DNA of 60,000 nucleotides from Tubulanus polymorphus (GCF_964204645.1 NC_134028.1:27194153-27254152), one strand, 5' to 3'. Shown: positions 22,193 to 36,710, counted from the first letter of the stretch. Translations and numbers: made by a program. Notes: generated from the sequence alone by a model not told the origin.

Positions 22193-22961
22193 AACTCTTA
22201 AGATACACATGATCTGATTGTCACGAAGGAACATGATTGATAACAGTTGTATTATTGACATCAGGAACCAGTTTCATATTGATTAGAAATAACATTTGAG
22301 TTGACCACAATTTAGAAAACCTGTAAACCCGCTTACAGAAATAACAATCCCAATCATGAACTGATTATAGTCAAATATTCACCAAAAGAAATTTGAAATG
22401 ATTGAATAAATGCAACAGGTTTCTGAGATTTCATTTCAAAACATGGTTTATAACAAACAATATAAAATTGGTCCCTAAAAATCAATTCAACAACCGATAA
22501 ATAAAGATTAATGTTACTTATCTTGAATTTCCACATAGGTTATAGTGATTCCTGATGTCATGCTGAATCCAAGAATGATTCCCGATGTCCGGCGCGAAAC
22601 CAAAAAAGTCTGATTGTGAAACACTGATTCCTTGTTGTCCTGTGCTGAATCTAAGAGTGATTCTTGTTTTCCTGTGCTGAATCAAAATTCCTGTTGAACA
22701 TGTTGAAGTGATACCTATAATAGACAAATCTAAGATTGTTTTCTTTCCTCAGAAATAACTGCAGAAATATCAAATCTAAAATTCAAACTTACAAATTAGA
22801 TTGTTCACTCCAATCTGCAGTTCATTTATTCACGGGGTTTTTCTATCCACAGTTTAGGTTTTGCATCTAGAGTTGAACATGAAATATAAACAAAAAGGTG
22901 ATGAAAAAATGATCAGTTTAAATATTATCTGTTTCTGAAACCAATGATCATCATCGTCATC

Positions 22962-23035
22962 GTGGCAGGGGTTCATGCTGTGGCTGAGTGTAGCGAGCGA
23001 TGTCATCAGGTTGGAATCCCTCCCATGGGAGGATG
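22962..23035. mobile_element. Foldback element remnant, unit 3
   Basis: Only the outer part of the right arm, from GTGGCAGGGG onward, remains. It is joined directly to a short GATCATCATCGTCATC tract, so the left arm, the centre and part of the right arm are deleted. Confidence 0.75.
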
Positions 23036-24298
23036 TTGGTTGGTGTCCGACACGTTTGGACTGTGTGTGGTGGTGATTAGGCCTAATATCGGTTTAGCGA
23101 CAGATGAAATAAACTTACACTGTTTTCACAATTTGATGTAATCAGTCGATGGAATCATTTTAGAACAAATTCATCACAAAACAGCGAGGTGAAGCCCATC
23201 GTGGTCTAGATATATCGGGATGGAATGACGTCGATATGCTCGACTGAGCGCCACCAGTCCACAAGTGCACCGTTTGTAGGATGTACCTCTGAAATAATTT
23301 GATTTCCCACAATATCTGAGATGGAATATTTTTCGCCATTTAAACCAATGTTACAAACACTTACCAAATATTGAAATACTGATTTCAGGGGCCGGGAAGG
23401 AGGGTGGCAATGTTTAGGTGAGGTTTTTGCTAAATTTCGTGTTATGGTAAAGCACGCCATTTTGATATTGCGTCATAGTGTACCTCAGATTGGGATTCCC
23501 GCCGCTAGACTGGTCACCGCCACCTGCATTCGCAAGTAGAAATGGCAACCAGTCTATTGCAGGTCTCGGCTTCTTTTCGATTATATTGGATTTTTATATT
23601 CTACGCATCAAAGAATCTATTCTAATGAAACCCACGCTCTTGGATCAAAGGCCCGTGGATTACTACTTTAGTTCACAGAAATTCCGCTATCGTTATTCAT
23701 AGGGGCAGCACTGAACGGTTGTTATCTGATGCAGTCTTGCTATTTTACTGTGGCATGTGAGGAATACAGATTTTTCTTAAGTCAAATTTCATTCATCACT
23801 CAACACTAGTTTGTTAGAAATTAATAACTCTACCAACATTAGAGCTTTATATAAGGAGAGTAAATGGTATGATAGAATCTCCCTAATTCCGATCATTGGG
23901 ACCAACAAAATTCATCGTTTTACGGCAAATCCGGATTAAAAGTCATTTTCGTGTATATTAATGATTAAATTGACTGTAAATATTATCCGGATTAGACCAA
24001 AATTCGGATTAAGCCGATGCGGATTAAACGATTTAGTTTGACTGTATTAGCCGATAGAATCAGTCTTGGAATACAGAAAGACGTTCACGATTGAGTTATG
24101 TACAAATACCGATATGAGAAAAGCTTAGATTCACCTCCTTAGCCATCACCCATGGAAATGGCCCCAGGGCACTAAAAAGGCAATTACTAAGAAACAAACA
24201 CTGACGCGAGTGTTGGCCTGTTTGATAAACGCAGTAACCCTAGTGTTGGCCTTGTACCACACTGACCACACGTATTCACAAACTTAGTCAGCCACCAG

Positions 24299-24370
24299 AA
24301 CTCAGCGGTCTAGTGGTTGGCGTGCTCGGCTGGCATGCTGGAGTTCGCAGGTTCGAGTCCTGCTAGGGTT
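24299..24370 (+). other. tRNA-like sequence, unit 3
   Basis: Same cloverleaf and perfect B box as in unit 1. Confidence 0.6.
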
Positions 24371-25105
24371 AGGGTTACGGTCGATCTAGGGTTAGGGTTA
24401 GTGCCTCAGGTTGGGGCTAATTTTTGGCCCAGCGAGGTATTTGTAGTACGATGATCGTCTGTTTGACTCGGGTTATTTTTTGGTCAATAGATTCTATACT
24501 AACTTATATATTTTGAACACAAATATTCGCTTTATCCTTAGAAGCCACTTTATTTAAAAGATACTTCGCTCAATACAGTAGTTTATTTCTGAATGAATGA
24601 AAGAGTTGGTGACATTATTCAATATATATATATATATAAACCACAATATCTACTTTACGGTTGGTATGCAACAATTTCCACTCTTTTCCATATAGGTGTC
24701 GCTTTGGATAAATGTCTATATCTCTTGACCCAATGGACCGATTACGATTAAACTTGATACACAGGAACTTTTATCAAGTAGCACTCGGGGTGGGTGAAAT
24801 CGCTCTAGGTTGAAGTTACACTGTCCTAAAATGGCTCCAAACAACGTGAAATTGGTAGTTAGGCCTACTTCGAGTACGGGTAGAACACAGTTTGAAATCG
24901 TATCGTTGTAGGTTATCGTAAAGAAGATGAATCCGTAGGCACCTAATACGACGATTAACAGTACAAATATCGATATAGACACGCGGTTTTAGTCGAGACA
25001 TTGATCGCCGGGTTTAAACATTCCTGGATATGACCATGTTTCACAATTAAATTCATCTTCTAAATGAGGACGACCATCGATCACGTGTCTAATCGCATCA
25101 TAATG

Positions 25106-25756
25106 GGTACGGGGTGTCCCGCGTTCGAACCAAGTAATTACTGATACTGGTTCAGAGTGGTATTGATACTGAATAGAGGATGTACAGGGGTATCCCGAGT
25201 TCGAACCCAGTAATTACTGATACTGATTCACAGAGGTCCTGATGCTGATTAGATGATGTACAGGGGTGTACCCAGTAGTGGTCCAAGTTGTCCTGATGCT
25301 GGATGGAGGATGTACAGGGGTGTCCCGACCGTACGGTGCTGCCGCTATGCTCATCGTTAGCGGGATTTCCGTACACTTACTGAAGTCAACTCTGGCAATC
25401 GTCGTGCTGTCGAGTTATACTCCGTTACCCTTGCTTGCCAGAGTTGACTAACGTTAGTGTATGAAAATCCCGCTACCGATGAGCATAGAGGCAGCACCGT
25501 ACGGTAAAATGTTGATATCTTAACAAAAGTAATTACTGATAACTGATTCAGAGTGGTCCTGGTCCTGAATATAGGATGTAGAGGGGCATCCCGGGTTCAA
25601 ATCCGGTCTATTGATACTGATTCTGATTGGTCCTGATGCTGAATGGAGGATGTACAGGGGTATCCCGGGTTCGAACTCAGTAATTACTGATACTGATTCA
25701 GAGAGGTCCTGATGCTGATTAGAAAATGTACAGGGGTGTCCCGGGTTCGAACCCAG
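25106..25756 (+). repeat. B-box minisatellite, unit 3
   Basis: Same arrangement as unit 2, including the coreless copy. Confidence 0.88.
25328..25505. mobile_element. Hairpin MITE (ACCGTACGGT), unit 3
   Basis: Same 178-bp element with both ends intact. Confidence 0.85.
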
Positions 25757-25773
25757 CACTATTCTAGGTTGTT

Positions 25774-25932
25774 GGGATCATTCATTTATTACGTACGCAT
25801 AAAATTTGAAATTTTCAACCCCCCTCCCCCTCTGTACGCAAAATCGGACATTTTCTCATATACATTAAGCATTACAGTACGCAATTGCACTGACCCCCTC
25901 CCCTAATGCGTACGTAAAAAATGAATGACCCC
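25774..25932. mobile_element. 165-bp-type MITE, unit 3
   Basis: Same element, 159 bp, with a shorter right C-tract and ACGTAAAAAATG in the right repeat. Confidence 0.85.
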
Positions 25933-26587
25933 GTTTCTCGAAAAATGATAAAATAACGTAAACACGACTTACAGCAAAATTTATCTACATTTATTCCTCA
26001 TTGTCATGTAATGCACCTGCCTTTTCAAGAATAGTAGTTGGACCATCGAATTGAAACCCTCGCATACCAGGGTGAAAAAGAATAAATGAATCCCTCGAGA
26101 GGACACCAGGGGTCGCAGTTTCACAAAAAACGATGCATTTTTTAAATGAATTTGCGAAGAAATTTAATCTGGATCAAATCTCACAAAAAGGACAAAACAG
26201 ATGAACTCTGTTTTTTTTTTGTTAATCTTTGATGATAATTAATCCGTCGGTAGGATTTGGTTTATGATGCGGGTTTCAATCAGATTTAGATGCCGCAGTT
26301 TCGCACACTGAATAGCGAGTGTCCAGTTTCACAGAGAAAGGATGAATCAATTTCAACTTGGATTTAATTTTTTCTTCAAAATAAAATGTTTGAACGCAAT
26401 TGGTTCGTGAAACTGTACCCTAGGCTCAGTTTCTTCAAAAATATTCATTTATTGAGACGGTAAAGTCGAATTGAGTAAATTATTTCTATGAAACTGAACC
26501 CGTGGGATTTACGTGTGACGCACTGAGTGTGTGTGAAACTGCTGGCGTCTGTAATCACAACTACTAAAACAACACAGAAAATTCATC

Positions 26588-29130
26588 TTTATTTCAAATA
26601 AAACAGAACAACAGTTCACACGAAATAATTATTATAGTCCCATAATAAAGAAAACCTGTCGATATTTCAACTTTATGGTTTCATTGATTGAGTTACTTGT
26701 CAAAACATGTCCATATTACATCATTATACAATATGTGTATCATACAATTTTTTTTACAAAACCAGACCAATAAAACTGGGTCGTGGGGTACAAACAATTA
26801 CAAACTAATGCAACCAGTTATCGCTGCTTTACAGCTACATTTAATCTTCAATTTCAATTTTCACTAAAACTTTAACACCCACTATATAGAAACTTAATAG
26901 AAGTAAAAGACACAACATTTTGGAGTCTCTGTAGAGACAATCATCAAGTCTGAAGAATAACTAAAACAGGGAAAAATAAGTTAATTGGGAAAGTAAAGCG
27001 AGTGTTCAGTGCTAAGGTCGAGAGGTTTTGTTATTTTGTTCGTATAGGTTGTTCTAGTTATTTCTTCATTATACTTTTATTATTTTGATTCTGATTCTTG
27101 ATAAATGAATTTTGCCTTTTAAATTTGCATATAACAGGGTTTAAATCATATATTCTATGCCCGAGTCAGGCTATCATTCTATTAGCAAAAATGACACCAC
27201 AGCTTTGAGAGACGAATCAGGGGATGACTCGATTGTTTTTATGGATATGTGATACACAGTCTATCAAACCATCATAAACAGAACAACAGTAGGCTGCCCA
27301 TGCCGGTCGGCACATATGAACAATATTCATTTGGCTTTAAACTTAAAAATTGCAGATCTGAAATAAGTGGCAGCATATCAATCTCCAGGTAGATGGCTGG
27401 TTCCTGTCCCTGTCAAATGGCAAATTGGTCCCGATCCCCACTTCGTCCTAGAATAGAGAAAACTTGCGTCAGCAAACATTACATTGAAAATGTTCGATTG
27501 AATTAACAGTCAAGTGGGAATTATTGTTTTCATGAAATATTTCGGAAACTAGAATTTATCATTACCTTATAATTCTAGATAATTCAACACCATTATTTAA
27601 TCTTTGGTCAATTTTCAAACTGTTCAATTGGACAAATTTCATGCTGCAAAAAATCATCATACTATGAAAAAGTAACGTATTTATAGCAGTCTGAAATTGG
27701 GGCTAAATTCTATTAGAAAATCAATCATTTTCAAACTTGTGTTGAGCAGAATTAAGCAGCATCAGCTGCAGCAGCATCAGCCGCACTTCTTTCCGGAGAA
27801 TCACACATAAAAATTCTGTACAGAATAATTAAATGTTAGAATATTATGAAATTAGAGCACAGTGGAGTGATGAAAGACTCACCATTTCTAAACTCATATC
27901 AGATAAATTCAGTGCCATCTAGCAGGATTTCACTTCCAACAGTCATAATGTCATGAAGTTAAGAGAACTGATGATTTTCTGAGAAAATAAATTCTTAAAA
28001 CGATAGCAGCAGCTTCAGCAACTAGAGCTTCTTTACTCTTTGAAGGTGAATATTTTTAATTTCTCCAGTTCCAAAAAGTGTTGGGCGTATTGCATTCTGG
28101 AAAGAGAAAATTATGCCAGAAAATGGTTAATGAAATAGATAGAAACTGCAACTTGTTTGTGTTCGATTGACAGAAAACCTACCAGGTTAATGAGTAGTTA
28201 ATCACAATGTGTCGAGTATATGCAGATTTCTGAGAGGTTTGATGGTAGCTTTAGACTACATCCTCTAGTAAAACGTTGATACCTGCCAACATTGACCGAT
28301 CAAAACATCATTTTCTGGACTTGATTTGAAGATCACCACAAATTACTGCAATAAATCGATATAAAACTCACCGCTTCTGACTTGTTTGATTTGTGGAGCG
28401 CAATGTTAACTGCAAGTTCAGCTTTATTTTGGACCCTAGAATACAAAAGTTGTATAATTTTGATGATTCAAACTTTGACCAGAATAGAAGTGATTGAAAA
28501 TTCGCCTTCACTGATTAATGTAGCTTCTAATCAGGAAATGAGTTTATAAATGTACAGTCAAACAGAGACTAGAATCTGTAGAGATATTTACCGGTACTGT
28601 ATTTGTTTTGAGGACTTAAAGCGATGTCCATCTTAAACAAATGTGAAGTGAATTCCCAATGTTTACTGTTCACAGATTCTATCAAGGGTTCCAGTTATTT
28701 CAGCTCCTAAATACAAATTTTAGAAATTTTCAGTGAAGCTGTTATGAAATAAGAGCAGTTTCACACAAAATTAAACTAAGCCGTGATCTTTGAGCGGTTG
28801 AATGCTGGAAACATGAACAGATCGAATAATTTATATAGAACAGTTCTCTAAAAATAATGAATTTCCAAACAGGTTTTACCTGCTGCCGCTGCTGGTGGCG
28901 CTGTTGCTGCATGGTGCTGGCACTGCAGGTACTGCTAGTGCTGCTGTTGCTGCTGCTGCGGTGTGTATCTCATCCTGTAACTGAGAGTAAAACAGTAATT
29001 TTTAGTTCAAAAATAATTCAAAATATCAACAGAGACTGTGAAGAATTCTGTGGAGAAATTCATTAACAGTTTTGTGCTTATCTTTAAATGAGCGTGTTTA
29101 AATAGTAAATTCTATTGCATTCATTTCATT
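26588..29130 (-). ncRNA. Candidate spliced minus-strand transcript, unit 3
   Basis: Same exon chain, with the same exon A donor change to AT as in unit 2. Confidence 0.35.
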
Positions 29131-29215
29131 CTGAAAAGAAAAAGAAACAATAATCAGTGACAATAGAGCAGAATGTAACATCTCAAATTATCAATCAATC
29201 AGACAGAAACAGTAC

Positions 29216-29416
29216 AGGATTTCTGTGGATTAAACTGCTGTACTTATTTCATACTGATTGTACAGTTACAGATACATGTAACATTGTGTACAGATACAGA
29301 GTACAGATCACTGCATTACTTCATCCTGTGATTGAACAGTGATTTAATGTTCTCTCATCTTCATTAGACTCCCATCCGTCTAACTAAAACATCAGAACAT
29401 TTCAACTCATCTAACC
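29216..29416 (-). repeat. Inverted repeat, right arm, unit 3
   Basis: Reverse complement partner of 21992-22192. Confidence 0.9.
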
Positions 29417-29690
29417 TCCCGACCCAACCCTCCCAGACCCCATCCCTCCCGCCCTCCTTCCCATATCCCTTCAATCCCGCCTCCCGACCGCTTCCCTCCC
29501 ACCCTCCCTCGCCCCTTCCCTCCCACCTCCTTCCCTCCCTCACCCCTTCCCTCCCGCCCTTCCCGACCCCTTCCCTCCCGCCCATACCCTAGCCCTCCCT
29601 CAATGCCCCCCCCCCACCTGGCCCTCCCTCAATGCCCTCCCACAATGCCCTCCCACCTAGCCCTACCTCAATGCCCTCCCTCAATGCCTC
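29417..29690 (+). repeat. Pyrimidine tract 2, unit 3
   Basis: Same tract as unit 2, with a longer C run near 29607. Confidence 0.9.
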
Positions 29691-30787
29691 CTCAACTCTC
29701 TTGTCTCCTCTTCACACACCACACATCTGTACAATAACTACAAAACGATTTGCCATTTTTCACGATCATATCAATTTCATTTATAATCCTTAATCAATTG
29801 CATCATTGATGGGACTCACAGATACTTTCTCTGCACATTTTGGAGGCATTCAGATGACCTCAAATGATCATATGCCTGGGTTGGTCTTGAAAATCACATG
29901 GCTTCATTTTTACAGATGACTTCTTTATCAATTTCATCAAATTATTCCTATTATTTCTACTCCCTCTAATAAGTATTCACAATATATCTCAGTTTCACGA
30001 CAAGTTGCAGCAGTCGTCTGTAAACAGATTTCATTTCATCAAATGATGCGAGTTTGAGTTGTAGAGGTTTCATCTACAAAACATCAAACCAAACCCGAGG
30101 AACTTAATGTTGTAAGGGAAGGGGACGTATATGGAGGGTTCACCCGAACAAAGGAAATAAGCCCGAACCAAACCTTCACACTCACAAAATGTCGCGAGAA
30201 AGGCAAACACAAACCAAGGACAAGAATGATGGCTGAGATCAAAACAATTAATGCTATTGATGTTGCTTCACCAATTCAACATGACGTCACTAAATGAAAC
30301 CATTGTGGACTATTTCAATACTCTCTACTAGAGGTTTCATATAAGCAAGTAGTTTATGGAATCCTATTCATAAAAGTTATTAATCAATGTTTTTAAACTG
30401 CTGATGCAAAATATATACGTCATAAATAATCTGTTTGATTGTCTTTTCAAGTTAACACTTTAACCCAGTGGAACGAACTCCAGCCATTTTTCCTTCATTT
30501 GCCATTTTTCGTTTTTACTCTTTTCTCTGACTTTTAGCACTTGAGTCGAGGTAGGAATAGACCCCTGCCCACTCGCTAAGCGTGCAGGACACTTAACCTT
30601 CGAATTGCTCTCGGACCCCACTCTTTATATCAGCATTTCATGCTGTTTTATTTTATTCACGCATTCGCTTTACATTTTTTCATATGGCTTTTCCTTATTT
30701 GTCGTCTCACTAAAATTCTCATCCGTTCCGACTGGGATCAAGTTTAATCTTTTAGAGACAAACAGCAAAAGGTTGTGTTAGTTGCAC

Positions 30788-30822
30788 CAGCAGCAGCAGC
30801 AGCTGCAGCAGCACCAGCAGCA
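30788..30822 (+). repeat. CAG expansion, unit 3
   Basis: CACCAGCAGCAGCAGCAGC plus TGCAGCAGCACCAGCAGC where units 1, 2 and 4 have only CACCAGCAGC. Unit 5 (about 53512-53545) has a related expansion. Confidence 0.9.
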
Positions 30823-30932
30823 ACACTGATACAGATGAATCTTTCATTAACTACGTCATTTGTTCCATTCTCAAATATTGAGTCATGAAGGCAACAGAAA
30901 TAACTTTAAAAAATGTTAAATCTTTCATTTAT

Positions 30933-31191
30933 GGCCTTGGTTTAGTGACCTAAGCGTCAAAGTTTGGTTCATAGCCCAGGTTTGGTGACCAAAGAGTCAA
31001 AGTTTGGTTCATAGCCCAGGTTTGGTGACCAAAGAGTCAAAAGTTTGGTTCATAGCCCTGTTTTGGTGACCAAAGTGTCAAAGTTTGGTCTATGGTTCTG
31101 ATTTGGTGACCAAAGAGTTAAAGTTTGGTTCATAGCCCTGTTTTGGTGACCAAAGAGTCAAAGTTTGGTCTATGGTTCTGATTTGGTGACC
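30933..31191 (+). repeat. 40-bp minisatellite, unit 3 (7 copies)
   Basis: Same order of variants as unit 2. Confidence 0.92.
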
Positions 31192-32464
31192 ACGGAGGGT
31201 AAATATAGCTCATGAGCGTTGCATATGTTGAATAGGGGAATTGGACTAAACACTCATCACTAGAATAAAGTGAAGAATTATGTTCACACTGAATGGGCTC
31301 AAAATCTTGTACTAATTGATAAAATCTGAAATAATTCTGACTAATTTGAGTCTATCGGAAAATGATGCATTGATCGAAGTCTAAAAGCTATAAACTGACA
31401 AATTGATCGAGCACTGATAATATTTTAAATAACAGCGGAGGATGAAATAACTTTCATAAACTGATATGATCGTGAAAAATGGCAAAATACACTAGATACA
31501 CCTCCCCCACGCTTTATCAGAGTCTCATTGTAGTAGGAAGATTGCCGTAGCCTAACTGTAAAAACTACAACTACATCTGGTTGAATATCATTTGTTTTTA
31601 CGGCTTTTAAATTCAGTAAAATATTTCCTAATATAAGTATAATTAGTTCGCAGCCCCTTAAATTCTGTCTAGGATAGAATTATAAGTCACAGGTAGAAAT
31701 AGAATATTATCCTATTCTAAAATGAATATAATAATAGAACAATAGTGTCTCCGTGTCAATCTTTGTCCCACCTAAAAATTGTACAGTTTATTTCAGAAAA
31801 TGTGTCCCATCTTTTTGAAAAGGGTAAGTAATTATTAAGGATATCTATGAATAGTGATATACTGTGCCATGAAGGCAAATGAAGAAGTGTGTCAATAAAA
31901 GTGATTACAAAACATATCACTTATTCTAATGAGTTCTATACTCTTCTTCCAAAAATGAAGAGTAGGTCTCTGTCTAAGAATCTGCAGAAAAAAGAGGAGG
32001 CAGCAATGAATGTGACTGCATCTCGACTCTCGTCAACAATTTTCTAAGTCGTCCTATACAGTTCTTCATTTTAGAACCAGTATTTACAGCCGTTTCTAAA
32101 ATAGCACAGAAGAAAATACATCTTTCAGCTGGAAATGTATCAGTAAACCCCAAATTCAGAAATCTGGGGGCAATTATCTCATAACGATTGAGAGAAGTGA
32201 CGGTGAAATAACGTGCGCACTCACCGGGGATCAAACCCAGGTCTCATAGAAATAACAACCAGTAAAATAGAACGAGTCCAATTGGCCGATGCTTATACAG
32301 CTTACTGTAACATGACAAGTTGCAGTCACACATGTTGCGGCCACATGACGTGTTTCATAATGATTAATCCTTTCTTAGAATAATAAAAAGATGGGACACA
32401 TTTTCTGAAATATCCTGAATTTCGAGACTAAAACTACGACTAAACCACCTGTACCTGTACCAAA

Positions 32465-32660
32465 ACCCTCACCCTATATCCCTCCCTCCAAAGTCCTACC
32501 ACCACCCCTACATCCCTCCCACCCTCCCTCACCCCTTCCCTCCCGGACCCTTTCCCTCCCGCCCTCCCTCACCCCTTCCCTCCCGCCCTCCCTCACCCCT
32601 TACCTCCCGCCCTCCCTCACCCCATACCTCCCCCAAACCTACCCGCCCTCCCTTAACCCT
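32465..32660 (+). repeat. Pyrimidine tract 1, unit 4
   Basis: Same CCCTCC-type tract, identical in length to unit 3. Confidence 0.9.
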
Positions 32661-32662
32661 AT

Positions 32663-32863
32663 GGTTAGGTGAGATGAATGTTCTGATGTTTTAGTTAGAC
32701 GGATGGGAATCTAATGAAGATGAGAGAACATTAAATCACTGTTCAATCACAGGATGAAGTAATGCAGTGATCTGTATCTCAGTATCTGTACACAATGTTA
32801 CATGTATCTGTAACTGTACAATCAGTATGAAATAAGTACAGCAGTTTAATCTATAGAAATTCT
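32663..32863 (+). repeat. Inverted repeat, left arm, unit 4
   Basis: Same arm as in unit 1; partner at 40171-40371. Confidence 0.9.
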
Positions 32864-33602
32864 AACTCTTAAGATACACATGATCTGATTGTCACGAAGG
32901 AACATGATTGATAACAGTTGTATTATTGACATCAGGAACCAGTTTCATATTGATTAGAAATAACATTTGAGTTGACCACAATTTAGAAAACCTGTAAACC
33001 CGCTTACAGAAATAACAATCCCAATCATGAACTGATTATAGTCAAATATTCACCAAAAGAAATTTGAAATGATTGAATAAATGCAACAGGTTTCTGAGAT
33101 TTCATTTCAAAACATGGTTTATAACAAACAATATAAAATTGGTCCCTAAAAATCAATTCAACAACCGATAAATAAAGATTAATGTTACTTATCTTGAATT
33201 TCCACATTCCACATTCCTTGATTCCTGATGTCATGCTGAATCCAAGAATGATTCCCGATGTCCGTCTGATTGTGAAACACTGATTCCTTGTTGTCATGTG
33301 CTGAATCTAAGAGTGATTCTTGTTTTCCTGTGCTGAATCAAAATTCCTGTTGAACATGTTGAAGTGATACCTATAATAGACAAATCTAAGATTGTTTTCT
33401 TTCCTCAGAAATAACTGCAGAAATATCAAATCTAAAATTCAAACTTACAAATTAGATTGTTCACTCCAATCTGCAGTTCATTTATTCACGGGGTTTTTCT
33501 ATCCACAGTTTAGGTTTTGCATCTAGAGTTGAACATGAAATATAAACAAAAAGGTAATGAAAAAATGAACAGTTTAAATATTATCTGTTTCTGAAACCAA
33601 TG

Positions 33603-33641
<39 letters not shown>
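33603..33641 (+). repeat. (ATC)13 microsatellite, unit 4
   Basis: Perfect ATC repeat, 13 copies, at the same unit position as in unit 1. Confidence 0.95.
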
Positions 33642-33642
<1 letters not shown>

Positions 33643-33672
33643 ATATCACAGTCGAATGGAGGCAAGTAGAGG

Positions 33673-33973
33673 CATCAATCCTCCCGCGGCAGGAACTCAA
33701 ACCTCATGGCATCCAGATTGCCACGGTACGAAACCCTGCCACACTAGACCGAGTGCGCAGCAGCTACACGCGCAGCTTAGATGATGTCATTAATAGCCAA
33801 TCAGATATTACGTTTCATTTTAGCCCAGGTTTTGCCATTTATAGTTCTTCAAGTTTTCGTGCGGCAAAGCTGCGCATGTACCTGCGCACCCGGTCTAGTG
33901 TGGCAGGGGTTCGTGCTGTGGCTGAGTGTAGCGAGCGATGTCATCAGGTTGGAATCCCTCCCATGGGAGGATG
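33673..33973. mobile_element. Foldback element with tRNA-like arms, unit 4
   Basis: Same 301-bp element as in units 1 and 2. Confidence 0.75.
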
Positions 33974-35237
33974 TTGGTTGGTGTCAGACACGTTTGGACT
34001 GTGTGTGGTGGTGATTAGGCCTAATATCGGTTTAGCGACAGATGAAATAAACTTACACTGTTTTCACTATTTGATGTAATCAGTCGATGGAATCATTTTA
34101 GAACAAATTCATCACAAAACAGCGAGGTGAAGCCCATCGTGGTCTAGATATATCGGGATGGAATGACGTCGATATGCTCGACTGAGCGCCACCAGTCCAC
34201 AAGTGCACCGTTTGTAGGATGTACCTCTGAAATAATTTGATTTCCCACAATATCTGAGATGGAATATTTTTCGCCATTTAAACCAATGTTACAAACACTT
34301 ACCAAATATTGAAATACTGATTTCAGGGGCCGGGAAGGAGGGTGGCAATGTTTAGGTGAGGTTTTTGCTAAATTTCGTGTTATGGTAAAGCACGCCATTT
34401 TGATATTGCGTCATAGTGTACCTCAGATTGGGATTCCCGCCGCTAGACTGGTCACCGCCACCTGCATTCGCAAGTAGAAATGGCAACCAGTCTATTGCAG
34501 GTCTCGGCTTCTTTTCGATTATATTGGATTTTTATATTCTACGCATCAAAGAATTTATTCTAATGAAACCCACGCTCTTGGATCAAAGGCCCGTGGATTA
34601 CTACTTTAGTTCACAGAAATTCCGCTATCGTTATTCATAGGGGCAGCACTGAACGGTTGTTATCTGATGCAGTCTTGCTATTTTACTGTGGCATGTGAGG
34701 AATACAGATTTTTCTTAAGTCAAATTTCATTCATCACTCAACACTAGTTTGTTAGAAATTAATAACTCTACCAACATTAGAGCTTTATATAAGGAGAGTA
34801 AATGGTATGATAGAATCTCCCTAATTCCGATCATTGGGACCAACAAAATTCATCCGTTTTACGGCAAATCCGGATTAAAAGTCATTTTCGTGTATATTAA
34901 TGATTCAATTGACTGTAAATATTATCCGGATTAGACCAAAATTCGGATTAAGCCGATGCGGATTAAACGATTTAGTTTGACTGTATTAGCCAATAGAATC
35001 AGTCTTGGAATACAGAAAGACGTTCACGATTGAGTTATGTACAAATACCGATATGAGAAAAGCTTAGATTCACCTCCTAAGCCATCACCCATGGAACTGG
35101 CCCCAGGGCACTAAAAAGGCAATTACCAAGAAACAAACACTGACGCGAGTGTTGGCCTGTTTGATAAACGCAGTAACCCTAGTGTTGGCCTTGTACCACA
35201 CTGACCACACGTATTCACAAACTTAGTCAGCCACCAG

Positions 35238-35309
35238 AACTCAGCGGTCTAGTGGTTGGCGTGCTCGGCTGGCATGCTGGAGTTCGCAGGTTCGAGTCCT
35301 GCTAGGGTT
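35238..35309 (+). other. tRNA-like sequence, unit 4
   Basis: Same cloverleaf and perfect B box as in unit 1. Confidence 0.6.
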
Positions 35310-36046
35310 AGGGTTACTGTCGATCTAGGGTTAGGGTTAGTGCCTCAGGTTGGGGCTAATTTTTGGCCCAGCGAGGTATTTGTAGTACGATGATCGTCTG
35401 TTTGACTCGGGTTATTTTTTGGTCAATAGATTCTATACTAACTTATATATTTTGAACACAAATATTCGCTTTATCCTTAGAAGCCACTTTATTTAAAAGA
35501 TACTTCGCTCAATACAGTAGTTTATTTCTGAATGAATGAAAGAGTTGGTGACATTATTCAATATATATATATATATATAAACCACAATATCTACTTTACG
35601 GTTGGTATGCAACAATTTCCACTCTTTTCCATATAGGTGTCGCTTTGGATAAATGTCTATATCTCTTGACCCAATGGACCGATTACGATTAAACTTGATA
35701 CACAGGAAATTTTATCAAGTAGCACTCGGGGTGGGTGAAATCGCTCTAGGTTGAAGTTACACTGTCCTAAAATGGCTCCAAACAACGTGAAATTGGTAGT
35801 TAGGCCTACTTCGAGTACGGGTAGAACACAGTTTGAAATCGTATCGTTGAAGGTTATCGTAAAGAAGATGAATCCGTAGGCACCTAATACGACGATTAAC
35901 AGTACAAATATCGATATAGACACGCGGTTTTAGTCGAGACATTGATCGCCGGGTTTAAACATTCCTGGATATGACCATGTTTCACAATTAAATTCATCTT
36001 CTAAATGAGGACGACCATCGATCACGTGTCTAATCGCATTATAATG

Positions 36047-36694
36047 GGTACGGGGTGTCCCGCGTTCGAACCAAGTAATTACTGATACTGGTTCAGAGTG
36101 GTCTTGATACTGAATAGAGGATGTACAGGGGTATCCCGAGTTCGAACCCAGTAATTACTGATACTGATTCAGAGAGGTCCTGATGCTGATTAGATGATGT
36201 ACAGGGGTGTACCCAGTAGTGGTCCAAGTTGTCCTGATGCTGGATGGAGGATGTACAGGGGTGTCCCGTACGGTGCTGCCGCTATGCTCATCGTTAGCGG
36301 GATTTCCGTACACTTACTGAAGTCAACTCTGGCAATCGTCGTGCTGTCCAGTTATACTCCGTTACCCTTGCTTGCCAGAGTTGACTAACGTTAGTGTATG
36401 AAAATCCCGCTACCGATGAGCATAGAGGCAGCACCGTACGGTAAAATGTTGATATCTTAACAAAAGTAATTACTGATGACTGATTCAGAGTGGTCCTGGT
36501 GCTGAATATAGGATGTAGAGGGGCATCCCGGGTTCAAATCCGGTCTATTGGCACTGATTCTGATTGGTCCTGATGCTGAATGGAGGATGTACAGGGGTAT
36601 CCCGGGTTCGAACCCAGTAATTACTGATACTGATTCAGAGAGGTCCTGATGCTGATTAGAAAATGTACAGGGGTGTCCCGGGTTCGAACCCAGC
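36047..36694 (+). repeat. B-box minisatellite, unit 4
   Basis: Same arrangement as units 2 and 3. Confidence 0.88.
36266..36442. mobile_element. Hairpin MITE (ACCGTACGGT), unit 4
   Basis: Same element; a 4-bp deletion at the left junction fuses it to the minisatellite CCCG. Confidence 0.85.
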
Positions 36695-36710
36695 ACTATT
36701 CTAGGTTGTT

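Larger units (their letters stand above)
21549..32219 (+). repeat. Macrosatellite unit 3
   Basis: Direct repeat, 10671 bp. It differs from its neighbours by a deletion removing most of the tRNA-like foldback element (junction at 22961/22962), a CAG expansion near 30788-30822, and a single rather than double copy of the ~110-bp block. Otherwise it is nearly identical to units 2 and 4. Confidence 0.97.
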
